Below, piece after piece: positions 40,332 to 49,898 of a stretch of 64,000 bases of DNA. Position 1 is the stretch's first letter, and every line of letters starts with the position of its first letter. Source of the stretch: Acidimicrobiia bacterium. GTDB taxonomy: Bacteria > Actinomycetota > Acidimicrobiia > Acidimicrobiales > VFJN01. A model generated the notes under the pieces. That model was given only the letters and a program-made list of their open reading frames with translations. It ran no database searches and was not told the DNA's origin. A program made the translations under genes and the position numbers. The stretch lies in the NCBI GenBank assembly GCA_009694375.1, contig SHVB01000015.1, positions 1-64,000 on the forward strand, read 5' to 3'.

Positions 40332-41551
40332 TGTTCGCGCTAGATCCGCTCTTCTCGGGCAACTTCGACATGGCGGTGTTTTTGATCGTGCTGGGGAAAG
40401 TGGTCATCGCTTTCGCCCTGCTGCTCGTGTCGGTGCTGTTCATGGTCTGGTTCGAGCGGAAATTGCACGCCGACATGTCGAACCGCCTCGGCCCCAACCG
40501 AGCGGGGCCTTTCGGCATCCTGCAAACGCTGGCGGACGGCATCAAGTTCTTCTTCAAGGAAGACCTCTTGCCGGACCGCGCCGACAAACGGATATTTATC
40601 CTGGCGCCGTTCCTGTCGCTCGTGCCGGCGTTTCTCGTCTTCTCGGTGATTCCCCTGGGGGGCGTGTTCACCGCCGAGAAACAGGGCATCGTGACCGTCT
40701 TCGGCCGGGAGACGTATGTCCAGCTGGCCGACCCCCCCATCGGTGTTCTGCTCATCCTGGCGTGTTCGTCCATCGCCGTCTACGGCGTGATGTTGGCGGG
40801 CTGGTCGTCGGGATCCAAATACCCGCTGTTGGGGTCCGTGCGGGCCTCGGCACAGATGGTTTCTTACGAAGCCGCGCTCGGTCTGTCGGTGATCGCGGTG
40901 GTCATGTTGACGGGCTCGCTCTCCACCCACGACATGGTGCTGGTGCAGGCGGGGGAGGGGTTCGGCGGCATCCTGCCGCGCTGGAACCTCATCGCCACCG
41001 GGGTCGTTCCCTTCGTGATTTTTGTGATCGCCGGGACGGCCGAACTCAACCGCCCGCCCTTCGACCTCGTGGAGGCTGAACAGGAACTGGTGGGCGGGTT
41101 CCACACCGAGTATTCGTCGATTCGGTTTGCCCTTTTCTTCCTGGCGGAGTTCATGAACACCGTCACCATGTCGGCCATCATCGTCACCCTCTTCCTAGGC
41201 GGTCCCGCCGGTCCCACCTTCTTCGGTCCGGCGTTGATGTGGGGTCCGATCTGGTTTGCCGGCAAACTTTTCCTGTTCCTCTTCATGTTTGTGTGGTTGC
41301 GAGCCACCCTCCCTCGGTTCCGCTACGACCAACTCATGGACCTGGGGTGGAAGGTGCTGATCCCGATCTCATTGGGTTGGATGCTGCTGTTGGCGAGCCT
41401 GAACGTGGCCGAGGATGCCGGATGGTCCACCTTCGTGGTGGCCGGGGCCGCCCTGCTGATCGGCCTGGCGGCCTACCTGATGCTGGCCGGGGCCATAGCC
41501 ACATCCGCCCGTCGGCGCGAGCAGGCCGAACTCGAAGGGAGCATCCGCTGA
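40331..41551 (+). CDS. nuoH: NADH:quinone oxidoreductase subunit H
   Basis: 406 residues, about eight helices. It lines the quinone entry channel. MVWFERKLHADMSNRLGPNRAGP, split over the first loop, and ELNRPPFDLVEAEQELVGGF are family signatures, with the conserved glutamates of the proton entry. A C-terminal 25-residue tail rich in R and E follows the last helix. It overlaps nuoG by one base. Confidence 0.95.
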   Translation: MFALDPLFSGNFDMAVFLIVLGKVVIAFALLLVSVLFMVWFERKLHADMSNRLGPNRAGPFGILQTLADGIKFFFKEDLLPDRADKRIFILAPFLSLVPAFLVFSVIPLGGVFTAEKQGIVTVFGRETYVQLADPPIGVLLILACSSIAVYGVMLAGWSSGSKYPLLGSVRASAQMVSYEAALGLSVIAVVMLTGSLSTHDMVLVQAGEGFGGILPRWNLIATGVVPFVIFVIAGTAELNRPPFDLVEAEQELVGGFHTEYSSIRFALFFLAEFMNTVTMSAIIVTLFLGGPAGPTFFGPALMWGPIWFAGKLFLFLFMFVWLRATLPRFRYDQLMDLGWKVLIPISLGWMLLLASLNVAEDAGWSTFVVAGAALLIGLAAYLMLAGAIATSARRREQAELEGSIR

Positions 41552-42240
41552 TGGGTAGTTATCTCAAGGGGTTCAAGATTACCTTCGGGAAGCTCTTCAA
41601 GGGCACGGAGTCCGGTCGGATGGTGACGGTCCCGTATGTGAAGGACAGCGGTCCGAAGCGCCACAAGCCCGAGCGTCTGCACGGTCGCCATGTCCTCAAC
41701 CGTTACGAGGACGGTATGGAGAAGTGCATTGGCTGCGAATTGTGCGCCGGGGTATGTCCGGCTCGCTGTATCTACGTACGGGGCGCCGACAATCCGCCCG
41801 ATGAACCGGTGTCGCCCGGCGAACGATTCGGTTTCATTTACGAAATCAACTACCTGCGCTGCATCCACTGCGACCTCTGTGTGGAGGCCTGCCCGACCGA
41901 GGCCATCACCGAGTCGAAACTTTTTGAGTTCTCGTTTACCAATCGCCAGGACGCCATCTACACGAAGGCCGAACTCGTAGTGGACGACGACGGCCTTCCG
42001 CAGCAACTGCCCTGGGAAGACTGGAGCGACCTCGACAAGGTGGCCGCCCAATCTTCCGCCTGGGTACGCGCCACTTCTCCTTCGGGCAATGCCCTCTACG
42101 AGGGCGTCGTGGCCTGGTCCGGTGAGTTGGGCTTTGGCGTGAAACCCCCCGAGGTTGGCCAGAGCGAGCCCGAGGCTGTGCCACCGGCGCCGCTGGAGGG
42201 CAACGCGGATGCCCCCGAGCCGACTGGCGGGCACCACTGA
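41551..42240 (+). CDS. nuoI: NADH:quinone oxidoreductase subunit I
   Basis: 229 residues. The two [4Fe-4S] clusters N6a/N6b are held by CIGCELCAGVCPARCI and CIHCDLCVEACPTEAI. An N-terminal amphipathic helix (YLKGFKITFGKLF) sits on the membrane. The C-terminal 60 residues are a glutamate/proline-rich extension. ATG directly follows the nuoH stop region. Confidence 0.95.
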   Translation: MGSYLKGFKITFGKLFKGTESGRMVTVPYVKDSGPKRHKPERLHGRHVLNRYEDGMEKCIGCELCAGVCPARCIYVRGADNPPDEPVSPGERFGFIYEINYLRCIHCDLCVEACPTEAITESKLFEFSFTNRQDAIYTKAELVVDDDGLPQQLPWEDWSDLDKVAAQSSAWVRATSPSGNALYEGVVAWSGELGFGVKPPEVGQSEPEAVPPAPLEGNADAPEPTGGHH

Positions 42241-42845
42241 TGCACGTCTTGGAAGGCCTCACTCCTGAACTGGTGGTGTTCGTCCTGGCTGGCTCGGTGT
42301 GCATCGTGGGAGCGCTGGGCGTCGTGCTCAATGCGAATCCGGTCCACTCCGCCCTGTCGCTGGTAGCCACGCTGTTCGGTGTGGCGGTGTTGTTCCTGGC
42401 CCAGGAAGCGAATTTTCTGGCGGCCGTGCAGATCATTGTGTACGCCGGCGCCATCGTGGTGCTGTTCCTCTTCGTGCTGATGCTGCTGGGGGTAGATCGG
42501 GCCGAGGACCTCTCCGTCGATGCCCTCGGCGGGGGCCAGCGGGTGGCCGCGTGCATCGTGGGTCTCGGAATACTGGCGCTGCCGTTGTTGGCCTTTGCCT
42601 CCACCGGGGGCGAGGCCACCGGAGCCCGTCCCCCCGCCACCGCCGCCAACGCCATCAACAAGACGATTCCCGACATCGCCCAACTCGGTGAGTCTCTGTT
42701 CACCACCTATATCTTTGCTTTCGAGGTGACCTCCGTCCTCCTGGTCATCGCCGTGGTTGGTGCGGTGGTGCTGGCCCGCAAGGTGAAGCGAGCCGACTAC
42801 GTAGAGGATCCGTTGGCGTCGACGGTGAGCGAGGTATCGACGTGA
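42240..42845 (+). CDS. nuoJ: NADH:quinone oxidoreductase subunit J
   Basis: 201 residues, five helices. The motif QIIVYAGAIVVLFLFVLMLLG in helix 3 is typical of NuoJ, whose helix contains the pi-bulge that gates the quinone-to-membrane link. A glycine/alanine/proline-rich loop of about 30 residues lies between helices 4 and 5. Overlaps nuoI by one base and nuoK by four. Confidence 0.94.
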   Translation: MHVLEGLTPELVVFVLAGSVCIVGALGVVLNANPVHSALSLVATLFGVAVLFLAQEANFLAAVQIIVYAGAIVVLFLFVLMLLGVDRAEDLSVDALGGGQRVAACIVGLGILALPLLAFASTGGEATGARPPATAANAINKTIPDIAQLGESLFTTYIFAFEVTSVLLVIAVVGAVVLARKVKRADYVEDPLASTVSEVST

Positions 42846-43159
42846 TCGCCATCGCTCAGGTCACCCCTGTGTGGTATCTCATCCTCGCCTCGGTGGTGTT
42901 CGCTATCGGCGCGGTAGGCCTGTTGGTGCGCCGAAATCCGCTGGTCATGTTCATGTGCGTCGAGTTGATGCTGAACGCCGTGACGCTCACCTTTGTCACG
43001 TTCTCTCGCATGCTCAACGACGTGAACGGGCAGACGGTGGTGGTGTTCGTCCTCGTGGTGGCTGCCGCCGAGGTCGTGGTGGGCCTGGGCATCATCGTGG
43101 CCCTTCTCCGCAAGCAGCCCTCGGCTACCGCCGATGACTTGACGGTTCTGAAGGGATAG
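42842..43159 (+). CDS. nuoK: NADH:quinone oxidoreductase subunit K
   Basis: 105 residues, three helices. VELMLNAVTLTFV contains the conserved glutamate of helix 2, and VAAAEVVVGLGIIVAL that of helix 3. It is the smallest antiporter-like subunit. GTG start. Confidence 0.94.
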   Translation: MIAIAQVTPVWYLILASVVFAIGAVGLLVRRNPLVMFMCVELMLNAVTLTFVTFSRMLNDVNGQTVVVFVLVVAAAEVVVGLGIIVALLRKQPSATADDLTVLKG

Positions 43160-43167
43160 CGGCGTAG

Positions 43168-45054
43168 ATGCTTGATCTCGTGTGGCTCGTCCCGGCGTTG
43201 CCGCTAGCCGGGTTCCTCATCCTGGTGGTTCTGGGTCGTCGGATGGGCGAGCCCGGCGCCGGCTGGCTGGCGACGGCGATGTGTGGCGGGGCTTTCGTGG
43301 CCACGGCCATCGTGTTGGCCGGGATGATCGGCGAGCAGGGAGAGGACCGTCGTCACCTGCTCACCTTGTTCGAGTGGATCAAGGTGGGGGGTTTCCGCGT
43401 TGAGGTGGGCTTCCTGGCTGATCCGCTCTCGATCACGATGGCCCTGTTCATTACGGGCATCGGAACGCTGATCCATCTGTACTCGATCTCCTACATGCAC
43501 GGGGATCCGAAGTTCTCGAAGTTCTTCATCTACATGAACCTCTTTGTGTTCTCGATGCTGATGCTCGTGTTGGGAAGCAACATGCTCGTGACCTTCTTGG
43601 GTTGGGAAGGGGTGGGGGCGTGCTCGTACCTGCTGATCGCGTTCTGGTTCAGCAAGGACGCCAATGCATCGGCGGGCAAGAAAGCCTTCGTGACGAACCG
43701 CATCGGCGACTGGGGCTTCATGTGCGCCATGTTCCTCACCTTCGCCGCGGTGGGTTCGCTGGACTACTCAGTGGTGCTGGAACAGGCGCCCCGCATCGCA
43801 CCCGCCACGGCCACGGCTATCGCGCTTTTGTTGTTCCTGGGCGCGTGCGGCAAGTCGGCCCAGTTGCCGCTCTTCGTGTGGCTGCCCGACGCCATGGCGG
43901 GCCCCACGCCGGTGTCGGCTCTGATCCACGCCGCCACCATGGTGACCGCCGGCGTGTACCTGATGACCCGCGTGAGCCCCATTCTCACGCAGAGCTACGA
44001 CTGGGCGCCGAGCATCATTGCCTGGGTGGGGGTCATCACGGCGCTCTTCGCCGCCACCATCGCGTTGGCCCAGACGGATATCAAAAAGGTGCTGGCCTAT
44101 TCCACCGTGAGCCAACTTGGTTTCATGTTCCTGGCGATTGGCTCCGGCGGCTACGTGGCCGCCATTTTTCACATGATCACCCATGCGTTCTTCAAGGCAT
44201 TGCTCTTCTTGGGGGCCGGCTCGGTCATTCACGGATTGCACGACGAGCAGGACATGCGACGCATGGGCAATCTCAAGAAGTACATGCCGATTACGGCGGC
44301 CACCTTCATCGTGGGGTGGCTGGCCATCGCCGGGGTGCCCCCCTTTGCCGGTTTTTGGTCGAAAGACGAGATTCTTCTGAACGCCTACGAGAAAAACCCG
44401 GCCCTGTGGTTCGTGGGTCTGGTGACGGCGCTTCTCACGGCCTTGTACATGAGCCGTCAGGTGTTCATGGTCTTCTTCGGCGAGGAGCGATGGAGGGACT
44501 CCGACCATGCCGCTGCCCCTGAGCCGCATGAGTCGCCGTGGAAGATGACGCTCCCCCTCGTCGTGCTGGCTGGTCTGGCCACGGTGGCCGGCGCTCTGGA
44601 CTCGCCCTTCGGTAGCCGCTCCGACTTCCTCGAGCGCTGGCTCGAGCCAGTGGTGGGGGAAAACGAGCAAGCGGTCACCGTCGCCACCTCCGCGCAGATC
44701 GGCCTGGGGGTGCTGGCGGTGTTGTGCTCACTAGTGGGTATCGCGGTGGCCTATCGGATCTATTACCAGCGCAAGATGGAGCCGATCGAGCCGGCGATCA
44801 TGGCGGAGGGGTGGAAGTACGACACGTCCATCGCGGCCTTCATGGGGGGACCGGGTCGCAAGGCGTTTGAGGCCACCGCCGCCTTCGATGGCACCGTCAT
44901 CGACGGGGCCGTGAACGGCGTGGCCACGCTGGTGCGCCGCAGTGGGGTGCATCTGCGAAAGGTCCAGAACGGGTTCGTGCGAACGTACGCTCTCGGCGTG
45001 GCGGTGGGTGTGGTGGCCTTGCTGGCCTACTTCCTGTCTCGGGTGACGTTCTGA
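43168..45054 (+). CDS. nuoL: NADH:quinone oxidoreductase subunit L
   Basis: 628 residues, about 16 helices. Antiporter-like proton channel with WEGVGACSYLLIAFW, LPDAMAGPTPVSALIHAATM, DIKKVLAYSTVSQLG and AGVPPFAGFWSKDEIL. The C-terminal part should form the long lateral helix along the membrane arm. Overlaps nuoM by one base. Confidence 0.95.
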   Translation: MLDLVWLVPALPLAGFLILVVLGRRMGEPGAGWLATAMCGGAFVATAIVLAGMIGEQGEDRRHLLTLFEWIKVGGFRVEVGFLADPLSITMALFITGIGTLIHLYSISYMHGDPKFSKFFIYMNLFVFSMLMLVLGSNMLVTFLGWEGVGACSYLLIAFWFSKDANASAGKKAFVTNRIGDWGFMCAMFLTFAAVGSLDYSVVLEQAPRIAPATATAIALLLFLGACGKSAQLPLFVWLPDAMAGPTPVSALIHAATMVTAGVYLMTRVSPILTQSYDWAPSIIAWVGVITALFAATIALAQTDIKKVLAYSTVSQLGFMFLAIGSGGYVAAIFHMITHAFFKALLFLGAGSVIHGLHDEQDMRRMGNLKKYMPITAATFIVGWLAIAGVPPFAGFWSKDEILLNAYEKNPALWFVGLVTALLTALYMSRQVFMVFFGEERWRDSDHAAAPEPHESPWKMTLPLVVLAGLATVAGALDSPFGSRSDFLERWLEPVVGENEQAVTVATSAQIGLGVLAVLCSLVGIAVAYRIYYQRKMEPIEPAIMAEGWKYDTSIAAFMGGPGRKAFEATAAFDGTVIDGAVNGVATLVRRSGVHLRKVQNGFVRTYALGVAVGVVALLAYFLSRVTF

Positions 45055-46823
45055 TGCTCACCACCCTGCTGGCGGAGGTCAGCGCCAACAACGTGGTCAC
45101 CACGCCGTTGACGCAGGCGGTGGTGTTGCCCTTCCTGGGGGCCATCGTCGTGTCGTTGATTCCTCGTGGTCGCGCCGAACTGCATCGGGTGGTGGCCCTG
45201 CTGTTCGCGGTGGCTACCGGTGCGCTCACGCTGGCGTTGTTGGCTGGGTTCGATCGCCAGGACAGCGGGTTCCAGTTCCAGGTTAATCGCGTGTGGATCA
45301 GCGATTTCGGTATTTCGTGGCACCTCGGTATCGACGGTATTTCGTTGTTCCTGGTGGTGCTGTCGGGGTTCCTGTTCCCGCTCGCCATGGTGGCGGTGAC
45401 CCCGGCCCATGACCCCAAGCCCTATTACGCCTGGCTCCTCGTGCTTCAGGGTGGCTGCATCGGGGTGTTCTGTGCGCTCGATCTCTTTGTGTTCTTTGTG
45501 ATGTTCGAGATCGTGCTGGTGCCGATGTACTTCCTCATCCTCGGGTGGGGTTACGCCGACCGCGTGTACGCCGCCTTGAAGTTCTTCATCTTCACGATGT
45601 TCGGCTCGGCGCTCATGCTGGTGGGCATCGTGGCGTTGGCGTTTTTGAACCGAGACGGAGTGGTGGAGGCCAACCAAGCCCGGGTGGCCACCATCCAATC
45701 CGAGATGGCCACGGTGCAGGCCAGCCAGGTGCTCTCCGGGCCCGATACCCCTGTGGACCCAGCCACTGCGGCCAGCCTGGCGGCCGGCGAAGTTCGGATC
45801 GAGCGACTGCTGAACCCGAAGCTCAACTTCGATCTCGTCACCATTGCCGAGAGCCAGACCGTCACGGATACCTCCACCGGGGCCAGTCCCTTCGACTGGG
45901 GGGCGGCTCGGTGGATCTTCCTGGCCTTCGCGTTGGCCTTCGCCGTGAAGGTGCCGCTGTTCCCGCTGCATACGTGGCTTCCCGATGCCCATACGCAGGC
46001 CCCCACGGCGGGATCGGTGATTCTCGCCGGGGTGATGTTGAAGCTGGGGACCTACGGCTTCGTCCGCTTTGGCCTCTACCTGTTGCCGGAACCGTCGGTC
46101 TTTTTTGCCCCTGCGCTCGTGACGCTGGGGGTCATCGGCATCATCTACGGCGCCGTGGTGGCCACGATGCAGAAAGATCTCAAACGTCTGGTGGCCTATT
46201 CGTCGGTGGCCCATCTTGGGTTCATCATCCTGGGCATTTTCGCTCTCACCACGGTGAGCATCGAGGGCGGCGTGGTGCAGATGTTCAACCACGGAATTTC
46301 CACCGGCGCCCTCTTTTTGTTGGTGGGGATGATTTACGAACGCCGTCACACCCGTGACATCTCCTCCCTCAAGGGCTTGCAGAAATCGGCACCGATCCTC
46401 GCCGCCGTTTTCACCCTCGTCATGCTGAGTTCGATCGGTCTGCCTGGTCTCAACGGATTCGTGGGTGAGTTCCTTATCCTCGTCGGGTCGTTCCTCACCC
46501 GGCGATGGTTCACCGTGGTGGCCGCCGCCGGGGTTGTGTTGGCGGCGCTCTACCTCCTTTGGGCTTTCCAGCGGGTGTTTCACGGCGAACCGGATGAGGA
46601 AAACGCCGATATGGCCGACATGAACTGGCGGGAGGGCCTGGTAATGGCTCCCTTGCTGGTGCTCATCGTGTTCCTGGGGGTGTACCCGAAGCCGATGCTC
46701 GACCGTATCGAGCCGGCCGTCGCCCGTCTGGTGAGCCACGTGGAGAATTACTCCGACTACACCGAGCCGGCCGTGGCCACTAGGGGGGTGGGCGTTGACG
46801 CCCCCGACGAGGATGGTGAGTGA
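45054..46823 (+). CDS. nuoM: NADH:quinone oxidoreductase subunit M
   Basis: 589 residues, about 14 helices, proton-translocating antiporter-like subunit. GIDGISLFLVVLSGFL, FEIVLVPMYFLIL, LPDAHTQAPTAGSVILAGVM and DLKRLVAYSSVAHLGF are diagnostic. A hydrophilic insertion of about 65 residues after helix 5 (from VVEANQARVATIQ to TSTGASPFDW) makes it longer than the second NuoM of the window (517 residues). Confidence 0.95.
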   Translation: MLTTLLAEVSANNVVTTPLTQAVVLPFLGAIVVSLIPRGRAELHRVVALLFAVATGALTLALLAGFDRQDSGFQFQVNRVWISDFGISWHLGIDGISLFLVVLSGFLFPLAMVAVTPAHDPKPYYAWLLVLQGGCIGVFCALDLFVFFVMFEIVLVPMYFLILGWGYADRVYAALKFFIFTMFGSALMLVGIVALAFLNRDGVVEANQARVATIQSEMATVQASQVLSGPDTPVDPATAASLAAGEVRIERLLNPKLNFDLVTIAESQTVTDTSTGASPFDWGAARWIFLAFALAFAVKVPLFPLHTWLPDAHTQAPTAGSVILAGVMLKLGTYGFVRFGLYLLPEPSVFFAPALVTLGVIGIIYGAVVATMQKDLKRLVAYSSVAHLGFIILGIFALTTVSIEGGVVQMFNHGISTGALFLLVGMIYERRHTRDISSLKGLQKSAPILAAVFTLVMLSSIGLPGLNGFVGEFLILVGSFLTRRWFTVVAAAGVVLAALYLLWAFQRVFHGEPDEENADMADMNWREGLVMAPLLVLIVFLGVYPKPMLDRIEPAVARLVSHVENYSDYTEPAVATRGVGVDAPDEDGE

Positions 46824-48409
46824 TGCTGGCCAGCCTCTGGCAACAAATCCTCGACAGTCCCGTGCCGATCGACACCGTCGACCTGGCCTGGTCTGGTTTG
46901 GCTCCGATCATGATCCTCATCGGGGGTGCGCTGCTGATCCTGGCGGTGGATTCCCTCGTGCCGCGTCAGCTGCGAGCGGGGAGTTATGCCCTGGCTACCG
47001 TGCTCCTGGCGGCGAGCGCGATGGCGGCGGCGGTCCCGCTGTGGCAACGAGTTCAGGACGCCGAGCGCGGCCCGTTCTCGGCGGCGGCGGGTGCCATCGT
47101 GGTCGACGGGTTTTCGGTTTTCGCTACGTTCGTGATCCTCTCGGCGGTGATCCTGGCCGCCTTGTCCTTTGACGGCTGGCTGCGACGGGAGGAGATGGAC
47201 GGTGCCGAGCCCTACGTGCTCATGCTGCTGTCGGCCTCGGGTGGCGTGATGATGGCATCGGCCAACGATCTCATCGTGATGTTCCTCGGTCTCGAGATCC
47301 TGTCGATTGCCGTGTACGTGCTGGCGGCGATGCACTTGCGCAAGATCACCTCGCAGGAAGCGGGGGTGAAGTACTTCGTGCTGGGGGCCTTTTCGTCGGC
47401 CTTTTTCCTCTACGGCATTGCCCTTATTTACGGTGGCACCGGGTCGACCAACCTCGTCCACATCTCGAACTATCTGTCCGCCACGGTTCTGGGCGATAGC
47501 GGCCTGGTGCTGGCTGGTTTGGCACTGCTGCTGGTGGGCTTTGGCTTCAAAGTGGCCGCTGCCCCGTTCCACTTTTGGGCGCCTGACGTGTACCAGGGTG
47601 CCCCCACGCCGAGTGTGGCTTGGATGGCCAGTGGGGTGAAGGTGGCGGCGTTTGCCGGCCTGCTGCGAGTCTTCTACCTGGCCTTTTCCACCTATCGGCT
47701 CGACTGGCAGCCCGTGATCTTTGTGTTGGCGGTCCTCACCATGCTGGTGGGTTCGGTGTTGGCGGTGGTTCAGACCGATGTGAAGCGCATGTTGGCGTAC
47801 TCGTCGATCAACCATGCTGGCTTCATTCTGGTGGCCGTGCAGGCGGCTACCGCCGCCGGTGTGCAAGCCGCTCTCTTCTATCTGGCCGCCTACACATTCA
47901 TGGTGGCGGGCAGTTTCGGCGTGATCGCAGTGGTGAGCCGCAAGGGCGACATCGGCACGAGCCTGGATGATTACCGGGGGTTGTCGCGTGATCGACCCGC
48001 GTTGGCGTTCGCCTTTGCGGTGCTCCTCCTCGCCCAGGCGGGCGTGCCACTCACCTCGGGTTTCTTCGCCAAGTTCTACGTGATCACCGCGGCCATCGAG
48101 GCGGGTTCCTCCACCCTGGCGATCATCGCCATGGTCACGGCGGTGATCTCGTCCTACGTCTATCTCCGCATCATCGTGGCGATGTACGTGGCCGGTGATG
48201 ACGTCCCGGCGCCCCGTACGATTCCACTGCCCGCCGCCGCTGGGTTGGCGCTGGTGGTGAGCCTCACGGTGACCATGAGCGTGGGCGTCTTCCCGGGCAC
48301 CCTGGCCTCCCTTGCCGAACACGCCACGCCCGTGTTGATTCAGGAGTCCGTTCCGGCGGCGGTGGATCCGGCGGCGGTCGATCCCAGCAGCGTTCCGCCC
48401 GGCCCCTGA
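46823..48409 (+). CDS. nuoN: NADH:quinone oxidoreductase subunit N
   Basis: 528 residues, about 14 helices. LGLEILSIAVYVLAAM, FHFWAPDVYQGAPTP, DVKRMLAYSSINHAGF and AGVPLTSGFFAKFYVI mark NuoN. ATG 46823 overlaps the nuoM stop; a GTG one codon earlier is equally possible. It ends the first complex I operon. The tail is a valine/proline-rich stretch. Confidence 0.95.
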   Translation: MLASLWQQILDSPVPIDTVDLAWSGLAPIMILIGGALLILAVDSLVPRQLRAGSYALATVLLAASAMAAAVPLWQRVQDAERGPFSAAAGAIVVDGFSVFATFVILSAVILAALSFDGWLRREEMDGAEPYVLMLLSASGGVMMASANDLIVMFLGLEILSIAVYVLAAMHLRKITSQEAGVKYFVLGAFSSAFFLYGIALIYGGTGSTNLVHISNYLSATVLGDSGLVLAGLALLLVGFGFKVAAAPFHFWAPDVYQGAPTPSVAWMASGVKVAAFAGLLRVFYLAFSTYRLDWQPVIFVLAVLTMLVGSVLAVVQTDVKRMLAYSSINHAGFILVAVQAATAAGVQAALFYLAAYTFMVAGSFGVIAVVSRKGDIGTSLDDYRGLSRDRPALAFAFAVLLLAQAGVPLTSGFFAKFYVITAAIEAGSSTLAIIAMVTAVISSYVYLRIIVAMYVAGDDVPAPRTIPLPAAAGLALVVSLTVTMSVGVFPGTLASLAEHATPVLIQESVPAAVDPAAVDPSSVPPGP

Positions 48410-48455
48410 TGCGCTGGCGTGCCCCGATGTCGGCGCGGCGGTCGTCTCCCTCCTC

Positions 48456-48980
48456 ATGACGCCAGGCCCCACGTCCCTCTCCGATAGCGATCTCATCGAA
48501 CTCGCCCAGGCGGGGGACGGGGATGCGTTTGTCACCTTGTTGCGCCGCCACGACCCTCGCATGCGCACCGTGGTGTATCGGATTCTCGTGGATCACTACC
48601 GGATGGAGGCGGTTCTTCATGCGGCCTATGGGGAGGCCTTTGCCGGCCTGCGGAGGTTCCGGGCCGGCGGGGATTTCGCATCCTGGCTCTATCGGATCGT
48701 CTACAACCGCTGTATCGAGGGCGTCGCCACTCCCGCACCGACGCCCCGGCACCGGGCCCGGAAGCCGGGGTCGAAGATCATGACGGCGTCAGAGGCCGTG
48801 GGTCAGGCCCTCATCGCCCTGCGATTGGACGAGCGCGTCGCAGTGGTGCTGGTGGATGGCGAAGGTTTCGACCGGTCGGTGGTGGAGCAGATACTGGGGG
48901 TGGACCCCGCCACGCTGGATGAGCGTCTCCGTGTGGCCCGAGCCGACCTCGGTCTGGCGCTGAGCGAGGGGGAGGCGTGA
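48456..48980 (+). CDS. small ECF-like RNA polymerase sigma factor
   Basis: 174 residues. Residues about 10-90 resemble sigma region 2: DLIELAQAGDGDAFVTLLRR and FASWLYRIVYNRCIEG, the latter a very typical ECF core-binding and -10 recognition segment. The region 4 equivalent (TASEAVGQALIALRLDERVA to LDERLRVARADLGLAL) is recognisable in layout but weak in sequence, so -35 binding may be altered. No ribosome site precedes ATG 48456. It overlaps the next gene by four bases and lies between the two complex I operons, which are its plausible targets. Confidence 0.7.
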   Translation: MTPGPTSLSDSDLIELAQAGDGDAFVTLLRRHDPRMRTVVYRILVDHYRMEAVLHAAYGEAFAGLRRFRAGGDFASWLYRIVYNRCIEGVATPAPTPRHRARKPGSKIMTASEAVGQALIALRLDERVAVVLVDGEGFDRSVVEQILGVDPATLDERLRVARADLGLALSEGEA

Positions 48981-49447
48981 GCGCACCCGACGCGCCCGGC
49001 GGGCCCGACCTTTTCACCCAGGACTTGTTGCGACGCCTCGCCATCCCTCCGCATGAGACCCGATTTTGGGATGACCTCGAGCGGGCCATGGCCCGGGTCC
49101 CCCCGGGGCGGCCCGATCCCACGAGGGAGCGGCCCCTGCCGGGGTCGTCGGTCCCGGTGGCGGCCACCAACGATGACCGGGCTCTGTTACCGAATGCCAT
49201 GCGCCATCGCGGCAACGTGGCGATCGTGGCGTTGGTGGTCCTTGCGTTGGTGGTTGTGCTGGTCGCGGCCCGATCGTTGGTGGCCGGCCGCTCGGAACCG
49301 GGGCGGCCATCGGTCACCGGTTCCACCGCCACGACGCTGGCGGGGCCGCTGCGAATCGTTCCCGCACAGGCCCGGCTTGCGGTCGATTTCCCACTGGTAT
49401 CGGGCGAAATGGGTACCGTCGGGGTGGCACCGTTGCGGACCGAGTAG
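48977..49447 (+). CDS. single-pass membrane protein, possible anti-sigma partner
   Basis: 156 residues. An N-terminal cytoplasmic part of about 75 residues (FTQDLLRRLAIPPHETRFWD, ERAMARVPPG) precedes one membrane helix (about 77-98, IVALVVLALVVVLVAARSLV) and an external tail of about 55 residues. The layout and the four-base coupling to a sigma gene fit a transmembrane anti-sigma factor, but it lacks the HxxxCxxC zinc motif of the common ZAS type. Its identity as a regulator is inferred from context only. GTG start. Confidence 0.55.
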   Translation: MSAPDAPGGPDLFTQDLLRRLAIPPHETRFWDDLERAMARVPPGRPDPTRERPLPGSSVPVAATNDDRALLPNAMRHRGNVAIVALVVLALVVVLVAARSLVAGRSEPGRPSVTGSTATTLAGPLRIVPAQARLAVDFPLVSGEMGTVGVAPLRTE

Positions 49448-49475
49448 CGGCCGCGATCCACGCTGGGGGGCGGTC

Positions 49476-49505
49476 TTGGTCGGCCCGAGGGGGGTTCACT
49501 AGGCT
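49476..49505 (+). promoter_or_regulatory. promoter of the second complex I operon
   Basis: TTGGTC (49476-49481), an 18-base spacer, TAGGCT (49500-49505) and 8 bases to the GTG at 49514. No Rex-like site is present; TTCAC at 49495-49499 has no partner half. Confidence 0.45.
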
Positions 49506-49513
49506 CAGCCCTC

Positions 49514-49879
49514 GTGTCTGACTTCCTCCGCGACTACCTCACGGTAGGCATTTTTGGTCTCACTGGGGTGGCACTGGTGGGCTTACTTCTCGGCCTCGGA
49601 AGCCTGTTGCGGCCCACCCGCCCGCAGCCTCAGAAATACATCAACTACGAGTCCGGGGTGGATCCGGTGGGCACGGGTTGGGGACAGAGCAACGTCCGCT
49701 ACTACATCTTTGCTCTCCTCTTCGTCATGTTCGATGTGGAAGCCGTATTCATCTTCCCCTTCGCCACTCGCGTGGATGCCTACGGGTGGTTCGGCCTGAT
49801 CGAAATGGGCATCTTCATCGTTGTGTTGGCCTTGGGCCTTCTCTACGCCTGGAAGAAGAAGGTCCTGCGATGGGTATGA
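49514..49879 (+). CDS. nuoA2: complex I subunit A of the second operon
   Basis: 121 residues, three helices. [20 protein letters not shown] replaces the usual YECG loop: the loop cysteine is serine. [24 protein letters not shown] is a clear NuoA helix 2. Shorter C-terminal tail than the first copy. GTG start 8 bases after a -10 box, so probably leaderless. First gene of an eleven-subunit operon without E, F and G. Confidence 0.93.
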   Translation: MSDFLRDYLTVGIFGLTGVALVGLLLGLGSLLRPTRPQPQKYINYESGVDPVGTGWGQSNVRYYIFALLFVMFDVEAVFIFPFATRVDAYGWFGLIEMGIFIVVLALGLLYAWKKKVLRWV

Positions 49880-49898
49880 GCAAGAGGGTGGAGGGCTG

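Noticed and set aside
45027-48568. Very long open frames on the minus strand opposite nuoM and nuoN (570 and 603 codons)
   Set aside because: They are mirror frames of GC-rich genes: products are His, Gln, Arg and Gly-rich with no family pattern, while the plus strand carries clear Nuo proteins.
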